Shown here one piece after another: positions 23,942 through 34,856 of a DNA stretch of 64,000 nt; position 1 is the first letter of the stretch, and each line of letters begins with the position of its first letter. Position numbers and translations under genes: made by a program. The notes below the pieces were generated by a model, which made no database searches, was not told the DNA's origin, and worked only from the letters and a program-made list of their open reading frames with translations. Origin of the DNA: Steromphala cineraria (Eukaryota > Mollusca > Gastropoda > Trochida > Trochidae); the NCBI GenBank assembly GCA_916613615.1, contig OU744726.1, forward strand, positions 69,956,764 through 70,020,763, in the 5' to 3' direction.

Positions 23942-24253
23942 CAGTCATATCGAGGTTCATATTTTTCATATGTTGCCCTAGGGCAAAATATCTATTTTTC
24001 ATTGTGACGTCACGTTATAGACAATGCTTTGACGTCACGGATCACTTATGAAGTCACGGACCTGCGACGGCTAGTCCGCCTATGCTAAGAATTTTGGATA
24101 TTTTTGGGTAGTTTGGAACTACGGTTATATACAAAATATCATATTCGTGTTCTGACCTACTATGTTTACGACACTCGTGCCTAAATATCAGTATATCCCT
24201 CGCTCTCGCTCGGGAAATACTAATAATTAACCCTCGTGTCGTAAACAAGGTAT
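23942..24253. mobile_element. Palindromic MITE-like element with CRE octamers (family P, copy 1)
   Basis: GTTTACGACACTCGTG at about 24160 is matched by its inverse CCCTCGTGTCGTAAAC at 24231-24246, enclosing CTCGCTCTCGCTCGGG. To the left lie a GC-richer patch (CGACGGCTAGTCCGCC) and two TGACGTCA octamers (24005-24012, 24030-24037). The same order of parts, reverse-complemented and diverged, is found at 57545-57800, so this is probably one interspersed family. No coding frame. Confidence 0.5.
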
Positions 24254-25063
24254 GTAATGCACATTCATATAATATTTATTGAAATGGCTATCAACCATCT
24301 TCCTTTGTATCACTATAAGACTGTCTTAAACAGTATTGGTTTTAAAAGGGTGAACAATGTTTCATAACAATGTCTTTCCGATGACCATGTCGAGCAATCT
24401 AGTTTGGAACATTTCATACCGTCACACCTTCACCCTTGGTTACCAGAGAGAAAAGAACCTTTCAGATAAAAGTATTTAGCATAAACGTATTTAAGCCCGT
24501 TAAATGATGGGTATTATTAATGTCTTCAAATGTGTTTTATGCATTTTCTTGCCAAGATAAATATTTCGTTCAAATAAAGGTTGAAATAAGGAGATACTGC
24601 CATATATGTTCTTGCTATTTCTTCAACTAGAACCCGATTATTCAAATTTGTTGTTGACCTTTTAAGCCTTTAATTACTGATATGGGCACTTGGATGCACG
24701 AACAGGTGATTAGCTAAAAAGCATCTGTACTGGCAGATAATATACCTGTAGCCTACCTGGCTGCTTTGAAGTACTTAGTTTGAATTGGCATTATGAGATG
24801 TATATATTTTAATCGTTTAACTTAGGGGTATGCCCCATTGGTTCTCAAATAGAAAATGCAATTTGCTTTTGGGCAACATGTGACTATCAATTTGTGTAAA
24901 TGTGCTCGTGTGATGTCTCATTTTATGCACGATTCTTGGAGAAGTTTCACAACATCGGGTTGTCAAGTATCCTGGATATAAATATGTTTGTCATGTCAAA
25001 ATATGTATAAATTACGCTTCAAAAATATTCGCCAAACCAACAAATATGAACTACTTTCACGTG
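24254..25063. other. Noncoding region 5' of the retrotransposon
   Basis: AT-rich sequence with no gene or repeat recognised; it ends at the target site of the retrotransposon insertion. Confidence 0.4.
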
Positions 25064-25074
25064 TCTTCACTTTG
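25064..25074. repeat. Target-site duplication, left copy
   Basis: TCTTCACTTTG here is repeated exactly at 28013-28023, immediately after the retrotransposon's 3' end. Confidence 0.75.
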
Positions 25075-25079
25075 AGATT

Positions 25080-27770
25080 ATGAGCAGAAAGGCATTGTGC
25101 AATGTCATAAAGGAACCGACACGTATCTGTAGAACGTGTCGAACCCTTTTAGATCCTATTTTAATCAGCAATGACATTGAAATGTATGATAGTGGCGTAG
25201 TCGATTTTGACAGAGATATTAGTGACCACAGAGGCACATTTATTGCCATTAACACTGCTATTTCTATGTCGTTATGTTATACCAGAGAAGTATGGTGTTA
25301 TGATAAAGGTGATTATGAACTATTGAATAGTTACATCCGTGATACAGATTGGAATAATCTGATAACAAATAGTGCAGATATTGATCAAGCAACAAGTGTA
25401 TTTTACTATCATTTAGGCAAATATATAAATGAATGCATTCCTTCTAAAACAGTGACAATTCGCCCTAATGATAAACCATGGTATAACTCAGAAATAAGAC
25501 GAGAATCAAGAAAACGCAATCGGTTGAGAAAAAAAGCCAAAAGAACTAATAAGAGTAAGGATATATTGTTGTACCACAAACAACGTAACAAAGTTAACAA
25601 CATGAAGTGTTATGCAAAGGAACAGTATCTTTCGAATATTGATGAATTTATAACCGAACTGAGCAAAGAAAACAAACCCTCATATTGGAAAGTTTTAAGA
25701 AGTCTTATCAAAGAATCTGGTTCAATTACCCCTATTCCGGCATTATGTAGCGACTCTAATGAAATCCCTAGTATATTTTCAGACTTTGACAAAGCGGAAG
25801 CATTAAATTCTTACTTTGCCTCAATTTGTAAATTAGATGATATGGACAAAACACTCCCTTTCTTTGAAAAGCGCACGGATATTACACTTGACAATTTGGC
25901 TATAAATGCATGTGAAATTGCTGATATTATCAAATGTTTACAGGTTAACAAGGCAAGCGGTCCTGATCGAATAAGTCACAAACTATTGAAGTTTATTGCA
26001 GAATCTGTTAGTATACCCCTTTGTTTATTATTCAATAAATCCCTATCTGCAGGTGTATACCCTGATAGATGGAAAGAAGCACATGTGATGCCTCTTTATA
26101 AGAAGGGAGATAAATCTAGCCCTAGTAATTACCGACCAATTTCTTTAATTAGTTGTTTGGGGAAAATATTTGAAAGAACTGTCTTAAAGTATTTATCTAA
26201 CTATTTTCTAGACAATCGGTTGTTATTCAAATATCAATCAGGTTTCCAAGTTGGACATTCTACCACTCATCAATTAATAGAGCTATATAACAATATTTGC
26301 AATGCGTTAGATAGACGAGAAGATTACTGTATGGTATTTTGCGATGTGTCTAAAGCATTCGACAGAGTGTGGCACAGAGGTTTGATTCACAAATTAGGAT
26401 GTTACGGTATAGGTGAGGGACTACTGAAATGGATACGATGTTATCTAAGCGGGAGAAGACAACAGGTTTTTCTAAATGGTTCTTTATCGAATTCACAAAC
26501 ATTATCCGCTGGTGTACCCCAGGGGTCAGTTCTTGGTCCGTTCTTGTTCATTGTTTTTGTTAACGATATTGCAGATGAACTAGATTGTGCTGCACGATTA
26601 TTCGCTGACGATACATCAATGGGATTTTCCTCAATCAATCACGGGCTTATGCAGGATACGCTAAACAGAAATCTCAAAACATTATCATGTTGGGCTAAAC
26701 ACTGGCTTGTTACCTACAATCCAAGCAAAACAGAGGCAATTATGTTTAGTCTTAAGAACAAATGTGAAAATCTTAACCTGGAATTTGAAGATCAGTCTGT
26801 ACGTTTTGAAAAATCCCATAAACATCTTGGAATTATATTCTCATCTGATTGTAAATGGAACTATCATATTAATAGCATTGTGAAGACAACTTCCTCGATG
26901 ATCTCTTCTATGAGAAAATTAAAGTTTATGTTAAATAGGGATACCCTCAATAAGATTTATATAATATTTATAAGACCACATCTTGAATACGCCTGTGAAC
27001 TATGGGATGGTTGTTCAGCAGAGTTAACCGATAAAATTGAAAAAGTTCAGTTTGAGGCCGCCCGAATAGTTACGGGTTTACCTAAGTATGCTACGAGAGA
27101 ATCTCTTACTTATGAAACAGGATGGCAGTCTCTAAAAGAGAGAAGAATATATCGTAAACTATCATTATTTTATAAGATATATAACAATAATGCTCCATCA
27201 TATCTTTGTGACCTTATGCCACAACATGTTAATACTAGGACTAATTATAACCTTAGAAACGTTCGTGATCTTTCCGTGTCGTATTGCCGCACTAACCTCT
27301 ACAGTCAATCATTTTCCCCATCATGCTCACAACTGTGGAATAACCTCCCATTGTACATTAGGGAAGCTGATTCTATTAATAGTTTTAAATTATATACTTC
27401 TCCAAGAAAATTTAAAGCACCAACTTATTTCTCAATTGGTAAAAGAAAACTAAACATAATTCATACACAGTTGCGATATTCCAGTAGCAAATTAAATGAT
27501 GATTTATATAGAATAGGTCTCTCAGACCACCCTGAATGCAATTGCAAATCTGCTTGTGAAAATTCTCATCATTATTTCATTGAATGCATTATGTATTATA
27601 ATATAAGAAATCAAATGTTTCGAAACATTAGATTAATTTGCAACGACAGAGCACAGGTAAATTTAGATTTGTTGTTGAATGGATGTCCAGATCTTTCCTA
27701 TAATGATAACGTACACATTCTTAAAGAAGTACAAAAGTACATATCTCTTACTGAGAGATTTGATAAATAA
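25080..27770 (+). CDS. Endonuclease (C-terminal end) and reverse transcriptase polyprotein, 5'-truncated
   Basis: An 896-codon frame with no stops. Residues 5-60 match the end of an apurinic-like endonuclease domain, including KEPTRI (12-17) and the catalytic SDH at 48-50; the N-terminal catalytic residues are absent. The reverse transcriptase follows, roughly 280-600: NKASGPD (290-296), YRPISL (351-356), the first catalytic aspartate in FCDVSKAFD (Asp422), GVPQGS (478-483) and FADD (508-511) with the remaining two catalytic aspartates. Near the C terminus is a cysteine-histidine cluster, Cys820, Cys822, Cys826, His830/831 and Cys836. The protein would copy element RNA at a nicked chromosomal target. 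The first ATG sits five bases after the truncation point and is accidental: homology begins right at it. The frame is intact but cannot be autonomous without the full endonuclease. Jockey versus CR1 placement is uncertain. Confidence 0.93.
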   Translation: MSRKALCNVIKEPTRICRTCRTLLDPILISNDIEMYDSGVVDFDRDISDHRGTFIAINTAISMSLCYTREVWCYDKGDYELLNSYIRDTDWNNLITNSADIDQATSVFYYHLGKYINECIPSKTVTIRPNDKPWYNSEIRRESRKRNRLRKKAKRTNKSKDILLYHKQRNKVNNMKCYAKEQYLSNIDEFITELSKENKPSYWKVLRSLIKESGSITPIPALCSDSNEIPSIFSDFDKAEALNSYFASICKLDDMDKTLPFFEKRTDITLDNLAINACEIADIIKCLQVNKASGPDRISHKLLKFIAESVSIPLCLLFNKSLSAGVYPDRWKEAHVMPLYKKGDKSSPSNYRPISLISCLGKIFERTVLKYLSNYFLDNRLLFKYQSGFQVGHSTTHQLIELYNNICNALDRREDYCMVFCDVSKAFDRVWHRGLIHKLGCYGIGEGLLKWIRCYLSGRRQQVFLNGSLSNSQTLSAGVPQGSVLGPFLFIVFVNDIADELDCAARLFADDTSMGFSSINHGLMQDTLNRNLKTLSCWAKHWLVTYNPSKTEAIMFSLKNKCENLNLEFEDQSVRFEKSHKHLGIIFSSDCKWNYHINSIVKTTSSMISSMRKLKFMLNRDTLNKIYIIFIRPHLEYACELWDGCSAELTDKIEKVQFEAARIVTGLPKYATRESLTYETGWQSLKERRIYRKLSLFYKIYNNNAPSYLCDLMPQHVNTRTNYNLRNVRDLSVSYCRTNLYSQSFSPSCSQLWNNLPLYIREADSINSFKLYTSPRKFKAPTYFSIGKRKLNIIHTQLRYSSSKLNDDLYRIGLSDHPECNCKSACENSHHYFIECIMYYNIRNQMFRNIRLICNDRAQVNLDLLLNGCPDLSYNDNVHILKEVQKYISLTERFDK

Positions 27771-27991
27771 AAACATACATGTAACCTGCCTATTTCCCAG
27801 TATTATACATTTTGTATCTTTTGCTTTTTCTTTACTTTCTATACCTTGTCCATTTGTAAATATACCCTTCGTCTATATGCATGTATATCACTGTACATAT
27901 TGTATTCAACGTTTCAATATATTATGTCAACATTGTAAATAGGAGAGGGTTTCATTAAGTTGGTATAACTTGTACCCAATCCCTTCTCGTG

Positions 27992-27997
27992 AATAAA
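27992..27997 (+). terminator. Polyadenylation signal of the retrotransposon
   Basis: AATAAA about 15 bp before the element's 3' end, in the position expected for non-LTR elements. Confidence 0.6.
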
Positions 27998-28012
27998 TAT
28001 GTTTAAATCAAA

Positions 28013-28023
28013 TCTTCACTTTG
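28013..28023. repeat. Target-site duplication, right copy
   Basis: Exact repeat of the 11 bases at 25064-25074. Confidence 0.75.
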
Positions 28024-28085
28024 CCTTGTCTCACATTTCTGAACGTTGTCTTCACTTTTCCTTGTCTCACATTTCTGAACGCTTC
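28014..28085 (+). repeat. 36-bp direct repeat, two copies, at the insertion site
   Basis: CTTCACTTTGCCTTGTCTCA at 28014 and CTTCACTTTTCCTTGTCTCA at 28050, each continuing CATTTCTGAACG. A third, partial copy (TGTCTCAAATTTCTGAACG) lies at 28237. The retrotransposon therefore landed at the edge of a pre-existing local repeat. Confidence 0.85.
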
Positions 28086-28445
28086 AACAGGAAGGTAGGA
28101 CACACTCAGGCAGGTAACGTATCTACGAAACCTTAACCTGTAGTACCGAAATAGAAGCCAAAATTGCTTTACCGGAATCGGTTCCAAAGTGTAGGAAATG
28201 CTTTTGCTTTGCTTGAACAGCTCTACTCAATATAATTTGTCTCAAATTTCTGAACGATTCAACAGGGATACTATGCTGTCAACACAGCGTAATGTCCGTA
28301 GATCCATCTGTCAATAGTTATAAAAGGTGAGTGACTGGAAAGTTCTCTAATCGCCCTTTTGGAATCGAAACTGTTTTGTCAACATCTGAGACAGGGCTGA
28401 CTTAACGATCAATGCTACTGTCAGAAGTTGATTTCTCATTAAATT
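28086..28445 (+). repeat. Dispersed repeat family R2, copy at 28 kb
   Basis: Shares, in order, CCGGAATCGGTTCCAAA, a GCTTGAA block, a GCTGTCAACA block, TGGAAT-GAA-CTGTTTT and GATCAATGCTACTGTCA with 45395-45570 (CCGGAATTGGTTCCAAA and so on). About 70% similar by eye with gaps. Class unknown. Confidence 0.55.
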
Positions 28446-30000
28446 GTGTCGACAATAACCATGATTTGCACAGCAAGTTTCTTTTCATTTGTCTAACATA
28501 TGCGAACTTTGAAAGTAATTAGTTGATACAGAGCGATAATTACAATGTACTTGTAGCCGAGGAGACGATAAAGGTTATTGCCGCTGTATTCATAGTTTAA
28601 AGCACTGATAGAACTCCGGTTTCATGATTTGGCCTATAGGTGTTAGCATTAAAAACATAATGCACAAATACAATTAATTGATTCTATTCGTAAATGAAAA
28701 GGATCTGAACATGTGTTCTACAGTTCCACGAACAGTTCCAGTTCCAGAGCCCGATATCGTTGATTTCAAAAGTCCATAAGTTAGGTTAATATTGCTTTTG
28801 AGAACAAAGTTGGTATATCAATGCTACGAAATCAGTCTATAATGCCCGACTCATATGGCGTTCTATGGGTGTTTCCACTTCCAAGTTTGGCTGAACTTCC
28901 TCTGACAATCAATACCGCCCAAAGGTTTAAATGTGGTGATTCAATCTCATGGTATTGACAAAGGAAGATGGAAGCCATGAGCGATATAACTAAATTGCTT
29001 TAAAATGTTATATTGAAGACATGCAGAGATATGTTTGAGAGCTTTTGGGAATGCAGGTCCTGTTCTATTTGAAATCCCCAAAATACGACTTTCTTGAGAC
29101 TTCGATTACCTGCAGTTATATATGATAATTGGATAATCAAAGTTTGCAGAAGTTTATAATTTTGTCTAGTTGTAGCTTTTTAAATTACCTGTAATAGTCA
29201 GAGTAAATATAGATTGTAATTTAGAAAACTGATATGCATCTAGTTGTTGTTATACATCGCAATTGGGTTAAAAAATATGAGGTATAGTACCAGTTTAGCG
29301 GACACATATATGATGATGCAGCATTATTTGCTATAATGTATTGCAATACTATATTCAATAAGATCAGAATCGACTGTGGTTTACATATCCGCACTGACAA
29401 TGGTATTATCTACAACAAAGTTAGAATCAGAAACCTTCTAGTACTGATGTTTGAGCATTCAAAGTGTTTCCATTGACTGGTACATTTGGGTCGAACATAA
29501 ATTTGGAAAAGTTTTACGAACACACCACAACAGCTTATTGATTGATATGACTTAATGTTACATCAGTAATCAATTACAATTCCTCGTATACAATAAACTG
29601 GTTATAAAAAGGCGCTGTAGCCAAAAATCATTCATGTATCTCAAGATAGAAGTTCCTGTTCTGTGTGACTGTCTTTTGTTTGTCATCGATGCCAAGAATA
29701 CACGATGAGTCTTGAATGATTATTTATGTTCTATTTCGACTCAACAGTTCAACAATAATGATCTGATTATATAATTAACAATAAATCAAAAGTAGCCTCA
29801 TACATAAACTGGTTACGTCAATGTTCTTTTACAGTGAAATACCGATAGTCAATTTGAGAAAAAGCAATAGGATCATAAGACTAATAACTCTTTACTTTTT
29901 CCACAATGTTACTTTTTTGACAAACACAATATGCAGATAATGTCATTACAAATAAAACAATGATGCATTTGTTCAATATCAAAATGTCACGTATCTCTAG
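28446..30000. other. Noncoding region
   Basis: AT-rich; no gene, repeat or regulatory cluster recognised. Confidence 0.4.
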
Positions 30001-30016
30001 TCTTTGCTCCTTCAAC

Positions 30017-30512
30017 AGGCCTACCAAAGAAAAAATCAAAACCCTACGAAAAGCAGCGAAACGTACACATAAATGCACGACCCTTTTTACATGCACACGT
30101 TTACCCCTGTAAGTATATTTACTCCTAGAAGAAAATATACTTACAGGATGTAAACGTGCCATGTTAACAGTCCAAAACGGATTTACTTACAGGAGTATCT
30201 TTACTCCTACAAGTTAAATACTCCATCCAAAGGGGTAAAGTAAAAGTATATTTACTTTTACTCCTGTAAGTAACCATGTCATGTTCTATAGTATTAGCAT
30301 AGTTGAATGATCAGGTTTAGGTTGAGAAGAATTTGCGTATTGAATCTTTCATTTTGAGCTGTCGCTCGTTTAAATTGCTGAAAGTCGCTTTAATATTGCT
30401 GTTTCGGTAACTTTAGATTTGTAAAGCTTTTTTATGATGATATTTCGTGCATTTATGTGTACGTTTGCTGATTTTCCTAGCGTTTCGATTTTTTCTTTGG
30501 TAGGCCTGTTCG
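30017..30512. mobile_element. Foldback element with 65-70 bp arms and palindromic interior
   Basis: The left arm (30017-30083) contains GGCCTACCAAAGAAAAAATC and GTACACATAAATGCACGA; the right arm (about 30448-30512) contains their reverse complements, TCGTGCATTTATGTGTAC and GATTTTTTCTTTGGTAGGCC. Similarity stops at the arm edges, so the boundaries are sharp. The interior holds nested shorter palindromes built from TTTACTCCTGTAAG-like pieces (30105-30275). No coding capacity beyond shadow frames (29881-30162 and 30370-30573, minus), which owe part of their length to the arms. Confidence 0.75.
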
Positions 30513-31699
30513 TATGTAACCTCGGATGCGTTATAACAAAAATCAACGTTATAACAAAGTTCAACGATTGCACATTTTAGTTTTTGTCAAAAGGTTAACC
30601 ATACACTGTAGACAAGTGAGGTCCAGTAAAAGAAGCTGCGACCAGTGCATTACCAATGTGAGACACTCAGTGAAATAGGTTGAGACTCGACGGTGCCTGA
30701 GTACTAGAAAACTAGCTGTATAACCAGCCAGAACACTAACCAGAATAGATCTAGCTTATTGCAGTCTATCTATATCGGTCACAGTAGGCGGACCTTTGTA
30801 GGTATAATTATATAAACTCCTCTTTCTTGATATAGTCTTGGGATTAAAGTAAATACTTTGATAGAATGTTCTATGCTCAGGGATGGTCGAAAAGCGTAAA
30901 TATAAATCAACACAATGGAGAAGTTATTTATACTGAAATTTGCTGATACTAATAAAGCTGTTTACCACTGGCTTGTTGATTTATTTTCATGACCATATTA
31001 GCTGGCTGGATTAAAGACCAAAGGTCAATCAACTATCTTCATTCGTACCCAAGTAATCGAATAAATCCTGTTTTTGACAATACTTATTTTTGTTTGAGCA
31101 ATAAATAGCAGAAATTTGAATTTATTTCGGAAATGATAACATAACGTTTTGTGTACAACCTTATCTCTGACATCATTCATAAGATCACCTTTATCATTTT
31201 TATTTATACCAATCAACCAGTTAAAAAATAGATGAAAAAACATTATTTGTATGGATGAACATTTGAATAATTACGATTAACTTTAGTCAATTTGGCTAAA
31301 AACTTCCGAATAATCCTTTTCATCGATTGACGTGGATGTTTTGGGTTAATTGTTACGTACGCCTACAACCAATTATTTGAAGTATAAATAGAAAAAACTT
31401 GATGTTCAAGCATTCATTAATGTTGACATTCTTCTGGTTGAAAAGAAAATCACCTATATGTATCTCAAGCATTGTATTAACAGCGATTGTTATGTCTGTT
31501 TGAATTGTTGGATACACGTTATAATTTGTTTAAAGGTATTTTTGCATGAAAAGTGAAGAATGAACAATGTTTTCCTTCGTAGATAAGAATGATGTTTCTC
31601 ATTTTCTGCTATCTAAACTTCTGCTGCTAAGTCTGAGCAGAAAATATATAAAAATCTGATGAACACCATTTATCTGGCACACAGACTCTTCAGTGAATA
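30513..31699. other. Noncoding region
   Basis: No supported feature. The 72-codon minus frame at 31025-31243 is lysine/phenylalanine-rich, as AT-rich noise tends to be. Confidence 0.35.
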
Positions 31700-31715
31700 T
31701 TGCAGCTCACATTAC

Positions 31716-32060
31716 CTTGATGGCTTTGGTAGGCATGATACCAGGATGAACAACATGACCATCATCTATATAGCAACTCGGCACTATCGGGAGAGATGTC
31801 TGGGGCACTGAGAAGTGAGAAGAAATTCCATCACACCAGTCACTAACATGTCCTGCTGTTGCCAGACACCTATAGGGGACTCTTTGGAACAGCGCTACTG
31901 ACTTGCTTGATAGCAGCTTTACGCGTATTCTACCTTATATCCTGACATATACATGTAGATGGTTATTTACCTCCAGGGTCCAAAATGTTTCAGAAATGCT
32001 AGACATTATCTTTATGAAAAACCAGATTTGCTTCATTTGAACTCAACAGAGCTTGAAGCT
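31716..32060 (-). pseudogene. Two-exon fragment of the same unidentified gene or element (copy 2)
   Basis: Homologous to 23335-23790 in opposite orientation. On the minus strand the first block contains CLAFLKHFGP in one frame, followed by an 83-bp intron-like segment (31980-31898) that begins GTAAAT and ends AAGTCAG, then a second block with FQRVPYRCLATAGHVSDW, SVPQTSLPIVPS and DDGHVVHPGIMPTKAIK, ending at 31716 before GTAATG, a good splice donor. The second block is free of stops for about 60 codons. The first block is shifted in frame relative to copy 1 and phases across the intron do not agree, so this copy is probably dead or the splice sites are misplaced. No family recognised. Confidence 0.5.
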
Positions 32061-32855
32061 TGTGGAATTTATACGACGGGATAATTTTAAGGATAATTTA
32101 GGCCCCTTAATCATCTGGTAAAAATAATGATCTCATAAACATTTATATTTTGATATGCAATTGTTCTTTATCATATCAATGTGCATGTTGAAAATCATGA
32201 AATTGATGAAAATGGTTATAATAACATATGTTTGCTACAATATATCTGAAATAAAACTCATGAGCAACAGTCTTTGCCTTCATACAGCCCAAAAAAAACC
32301 TATTTATAAATTTTAATATTAAATATATCATTACTTCTTTTCAGCGAGCATGAGAAAGATGAATGATCACCAATCATTAGATTGAATTCGGGCTTCAATA
32401 ATGTCAAAATGCTATATACATAAACCTGCACCTATACATTTTTACATCCAGTTCGATTTATTCCTTAAACTCTTTAGATTACAACTTACATATCTAACCA
32501 GTTTTTTATGGATATCAACACCAGTTTCTTACACTAAACACATGATACTGTTGTTATACAGAGAGTAGTTAGATGTTGGATGTATGCCTAGTAGAGCATA
32601 TACTCATTTCAGAGACAGGACATACGGCATGATAATATGTCAGGAAGCTTGGCAAGCCATTCCTCATTCTACCCCCTCTTATCACTACTACAGTTATTAT
32701 TTGCATGTAGTCACACTTAATAGGTTCATCATGTTTGCATTGTAGAACGTTCGAGTGCTATTGTGTCGACGTCAATCCTACAATAAGCTGCAACGATTCC
32801 AGTGCCTGGTAGTGTCAGGTCATTTTCCGCTGTTGCAACATTTATATAGATCTTT
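32061..32855. other. Noncoding region
   Basis: AT-rich without supported features, apart from CATTTTCCGCTGTTGCAAC at about 32829, which matches 21.69 kb in inverted orientation. Confidence 0.35.
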
Positions 32856-33215
32856 AAAGGGGAAGTAGCACGTTTTTAGGGGGAATATAAGGTGATGTCA
32901 GGAAAATGAAAATACAGGGTTTCAAATGAAAGACAATGTATTTAAACTAAATGGAGCAGTAATAATTCAAATATGTAACGTAAGGTTCAGCCATGCGATT
33001 CCTTTTCCTTGCAAAAATGAATTAAAGGTGTTCACAAGAAAATGGCCGCCAATGGAGTTTATGTGAATCCTCATACTTTGTCCTCTGACTATGGATGATT
33101 GGCTTGTGTTATGTGATTGTTGACACTGTCAATATAATACATTAGGCATTTACTTACAATTATAAGTGAAATTTTTAAAATATAAAATTATCAAAAAACG
33201 TGCTACTGCCCCTTT
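32856..33215 (+). mobile_element. MITE family M1, copy 2 (full length, 360 bp)
   Basis: AAAGGGGAAGTAGCACGTTT at the left and AAAACGTGCTACTGCCCCTTT at the right; the whole interior matches copy 1 at 17.0 kb, including the ATGGCCGCCAATGGA block. Confidence 0.88.
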
Positions 33216-33779
33216 GAAGAAAAACCTATTGAAGCTTATAAAAATAATTTTGGTTATATGATATCATCATTAACAAAGCTCAATATCATCTGATCTTATT
33301 CCACGACTGAGTAAAAAAAAACATTTTACAAAATTAATAAAGCCTTAAAATCTTATGCAACTATATTCCACTGCGCCTTTCCCTATAAACTAAAAGATGT
33401 GCAAAACTTGAGATGAATTTATTGCTTTATTTGTAATATATTATAACAACCATATAACAAAGTACAAAAGATGGAATTTAAAATATACAATAAAAACAAA
33501 ATTTTGTACAAGACGCGCCAAATTTGAAACAAATCAAAGAAACAAAGTCTTTGCAATTGGTCTGACAAAAGGTCTTTCAGCACAAGTGTGCAAATCAACT
33601 GATACATGTAGATGGCATGCATCTTTAGATACGGAAAGATGTACAGTTGTTCATTTCAATGTTTTTATATAAGAGAGGACTAAATATACATGTACTGCAT
33701 TACTCATTAAACCACTGAACCATTAAGACACTTCAAAAATGCTTCCGTTAGAATTATATACAAAGAGCCCCGTGGACCA

Positions 33780-34060
33780 TGTCAGAGCCCATCGATGCAT
33801 AGTAATTCCACTGTACAGTTTATATCTTGCAGTTCCTTGAAAGGTGGAACAATGTTCAGTTTGTCTACTAATGTCGATCACTGGAGCATCAGCCTATGTA
33901 ACACCGAGTACAGTGTATTCTGACAATCAGTGCAATGTACTGTACAGCCTGCAGTCCCTATAGAGGTGAAACAATCTTCAGTTTGTCTACTAATGTCGAT
34001 CACTTGAGCATGAGGTACAAGAACGCACCTGCTAGATTAATTATCCAAATTCAGGATGAA
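33780..34060 (+). repeat. Local duplication D1, copies a and b
   Basis: 33785-33900 (ATGCATAGTAATTCCACTGT, TTTGTCTACTAATGTCGATC) is repeated in shorter form at 33930-34015 (same TTTGTCTACTAATGTCGATC block) and again at 34500-34600. Confidence 0.75.
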
Positions 34061-34489
34061 ACAATTTCTTGAATACTCTTATGACATGGCATCATATTTC
34101 TTCGACCTCTTGTCATCGAGTTACAAATGTAGCTGTCAGCTCCTTTGGACAGTGTTCTAATCGTTAACAGTAATGAAACCCACGTATGACAATTCTGGGT
34201 TCAACATTCCAAAAGCAAAACAACATGACACAGACCACTGTTGAAAGATAATCAATGATTAAAACTACCAGTTCTTATGCATGGTCCTTAGAATGTAGTT
34301 TGGTTTTTATGCTGATATAGTCAATAAAGAATTCACTCTCATTCATTTCAACGTCTATGTAAAAGCTACTACAAAGACAACTAATGTACTTAACTACTCA
34401 TCCATCAATTGAAGCATTAATACACTTTACATCCTATACTTTAGTAATAGTATTTGCATAAAGCACTGAGGACCATGTATTCTGAGCCA

Positions 34490-34605
34490 GTAGTCAGAAC
34501 CCAACGATGCATAGTGACTCCACTGTACAGTTTATAGCTTGCAGTCCCTTGAGAGGTGAACAATGTTTAGCTTGTCTACTAATGTTGGTCACTGGAGCAG
34601 CTGCG
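34490..34605 (+). repeat. Local duplication D1, copy c
   Basis: Carries ATGCATAGTGACTCCACTGT, TTGCAGTCCCTTGAGAGGTG and TTGTCTACTAATGTTGGTCA, in the same order as the copy at 33.8 kb. Confidence 0.75.
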
Positions 34606-34856
34606 ATAATGCACATGCTAGAGTAACTGACTGATATTCAGGCGGAATCAATTCTTGGTCAATTGTTGATTTGATAAATTGCGTTTTTCTACATGTACGT
34701 CAGTGGTATATAAAGTTTTGGAAACTGACAATTTGTTTGTTATCCTTAAAGTTAGATATACACTTAGATATTTTTCACAATCAAATGTGATATTACAGCT
34801 GCGTAGCTCACTAACATTCTGTATCAGTGACCGGACAATATCCCAGAATATAATTT

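Larger units (their letters stand above)
25075..28012 (+). mobile_element. 5'-truncated non-LTR retrotransposon (Jockey/CR1-like)
   Basis: The element lies between two exact 11-bp copies of TCTTCACTTTG. Its left end falls inside the endonuclease domain, so the 5' untranslated region, any ORF1 and most of the endonuclease are missing, as usual after incomplete target-primed reverse transcription. It holds one long open frame (25080-27770), a 242-bp 3' untranslated region and AATAAA at 27992-27997, and ends GTTTAAATCAAA without a long poly(A). The uninterrupted frame and the perfect duplication point to a recent insertion. Confidence 0.9.
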
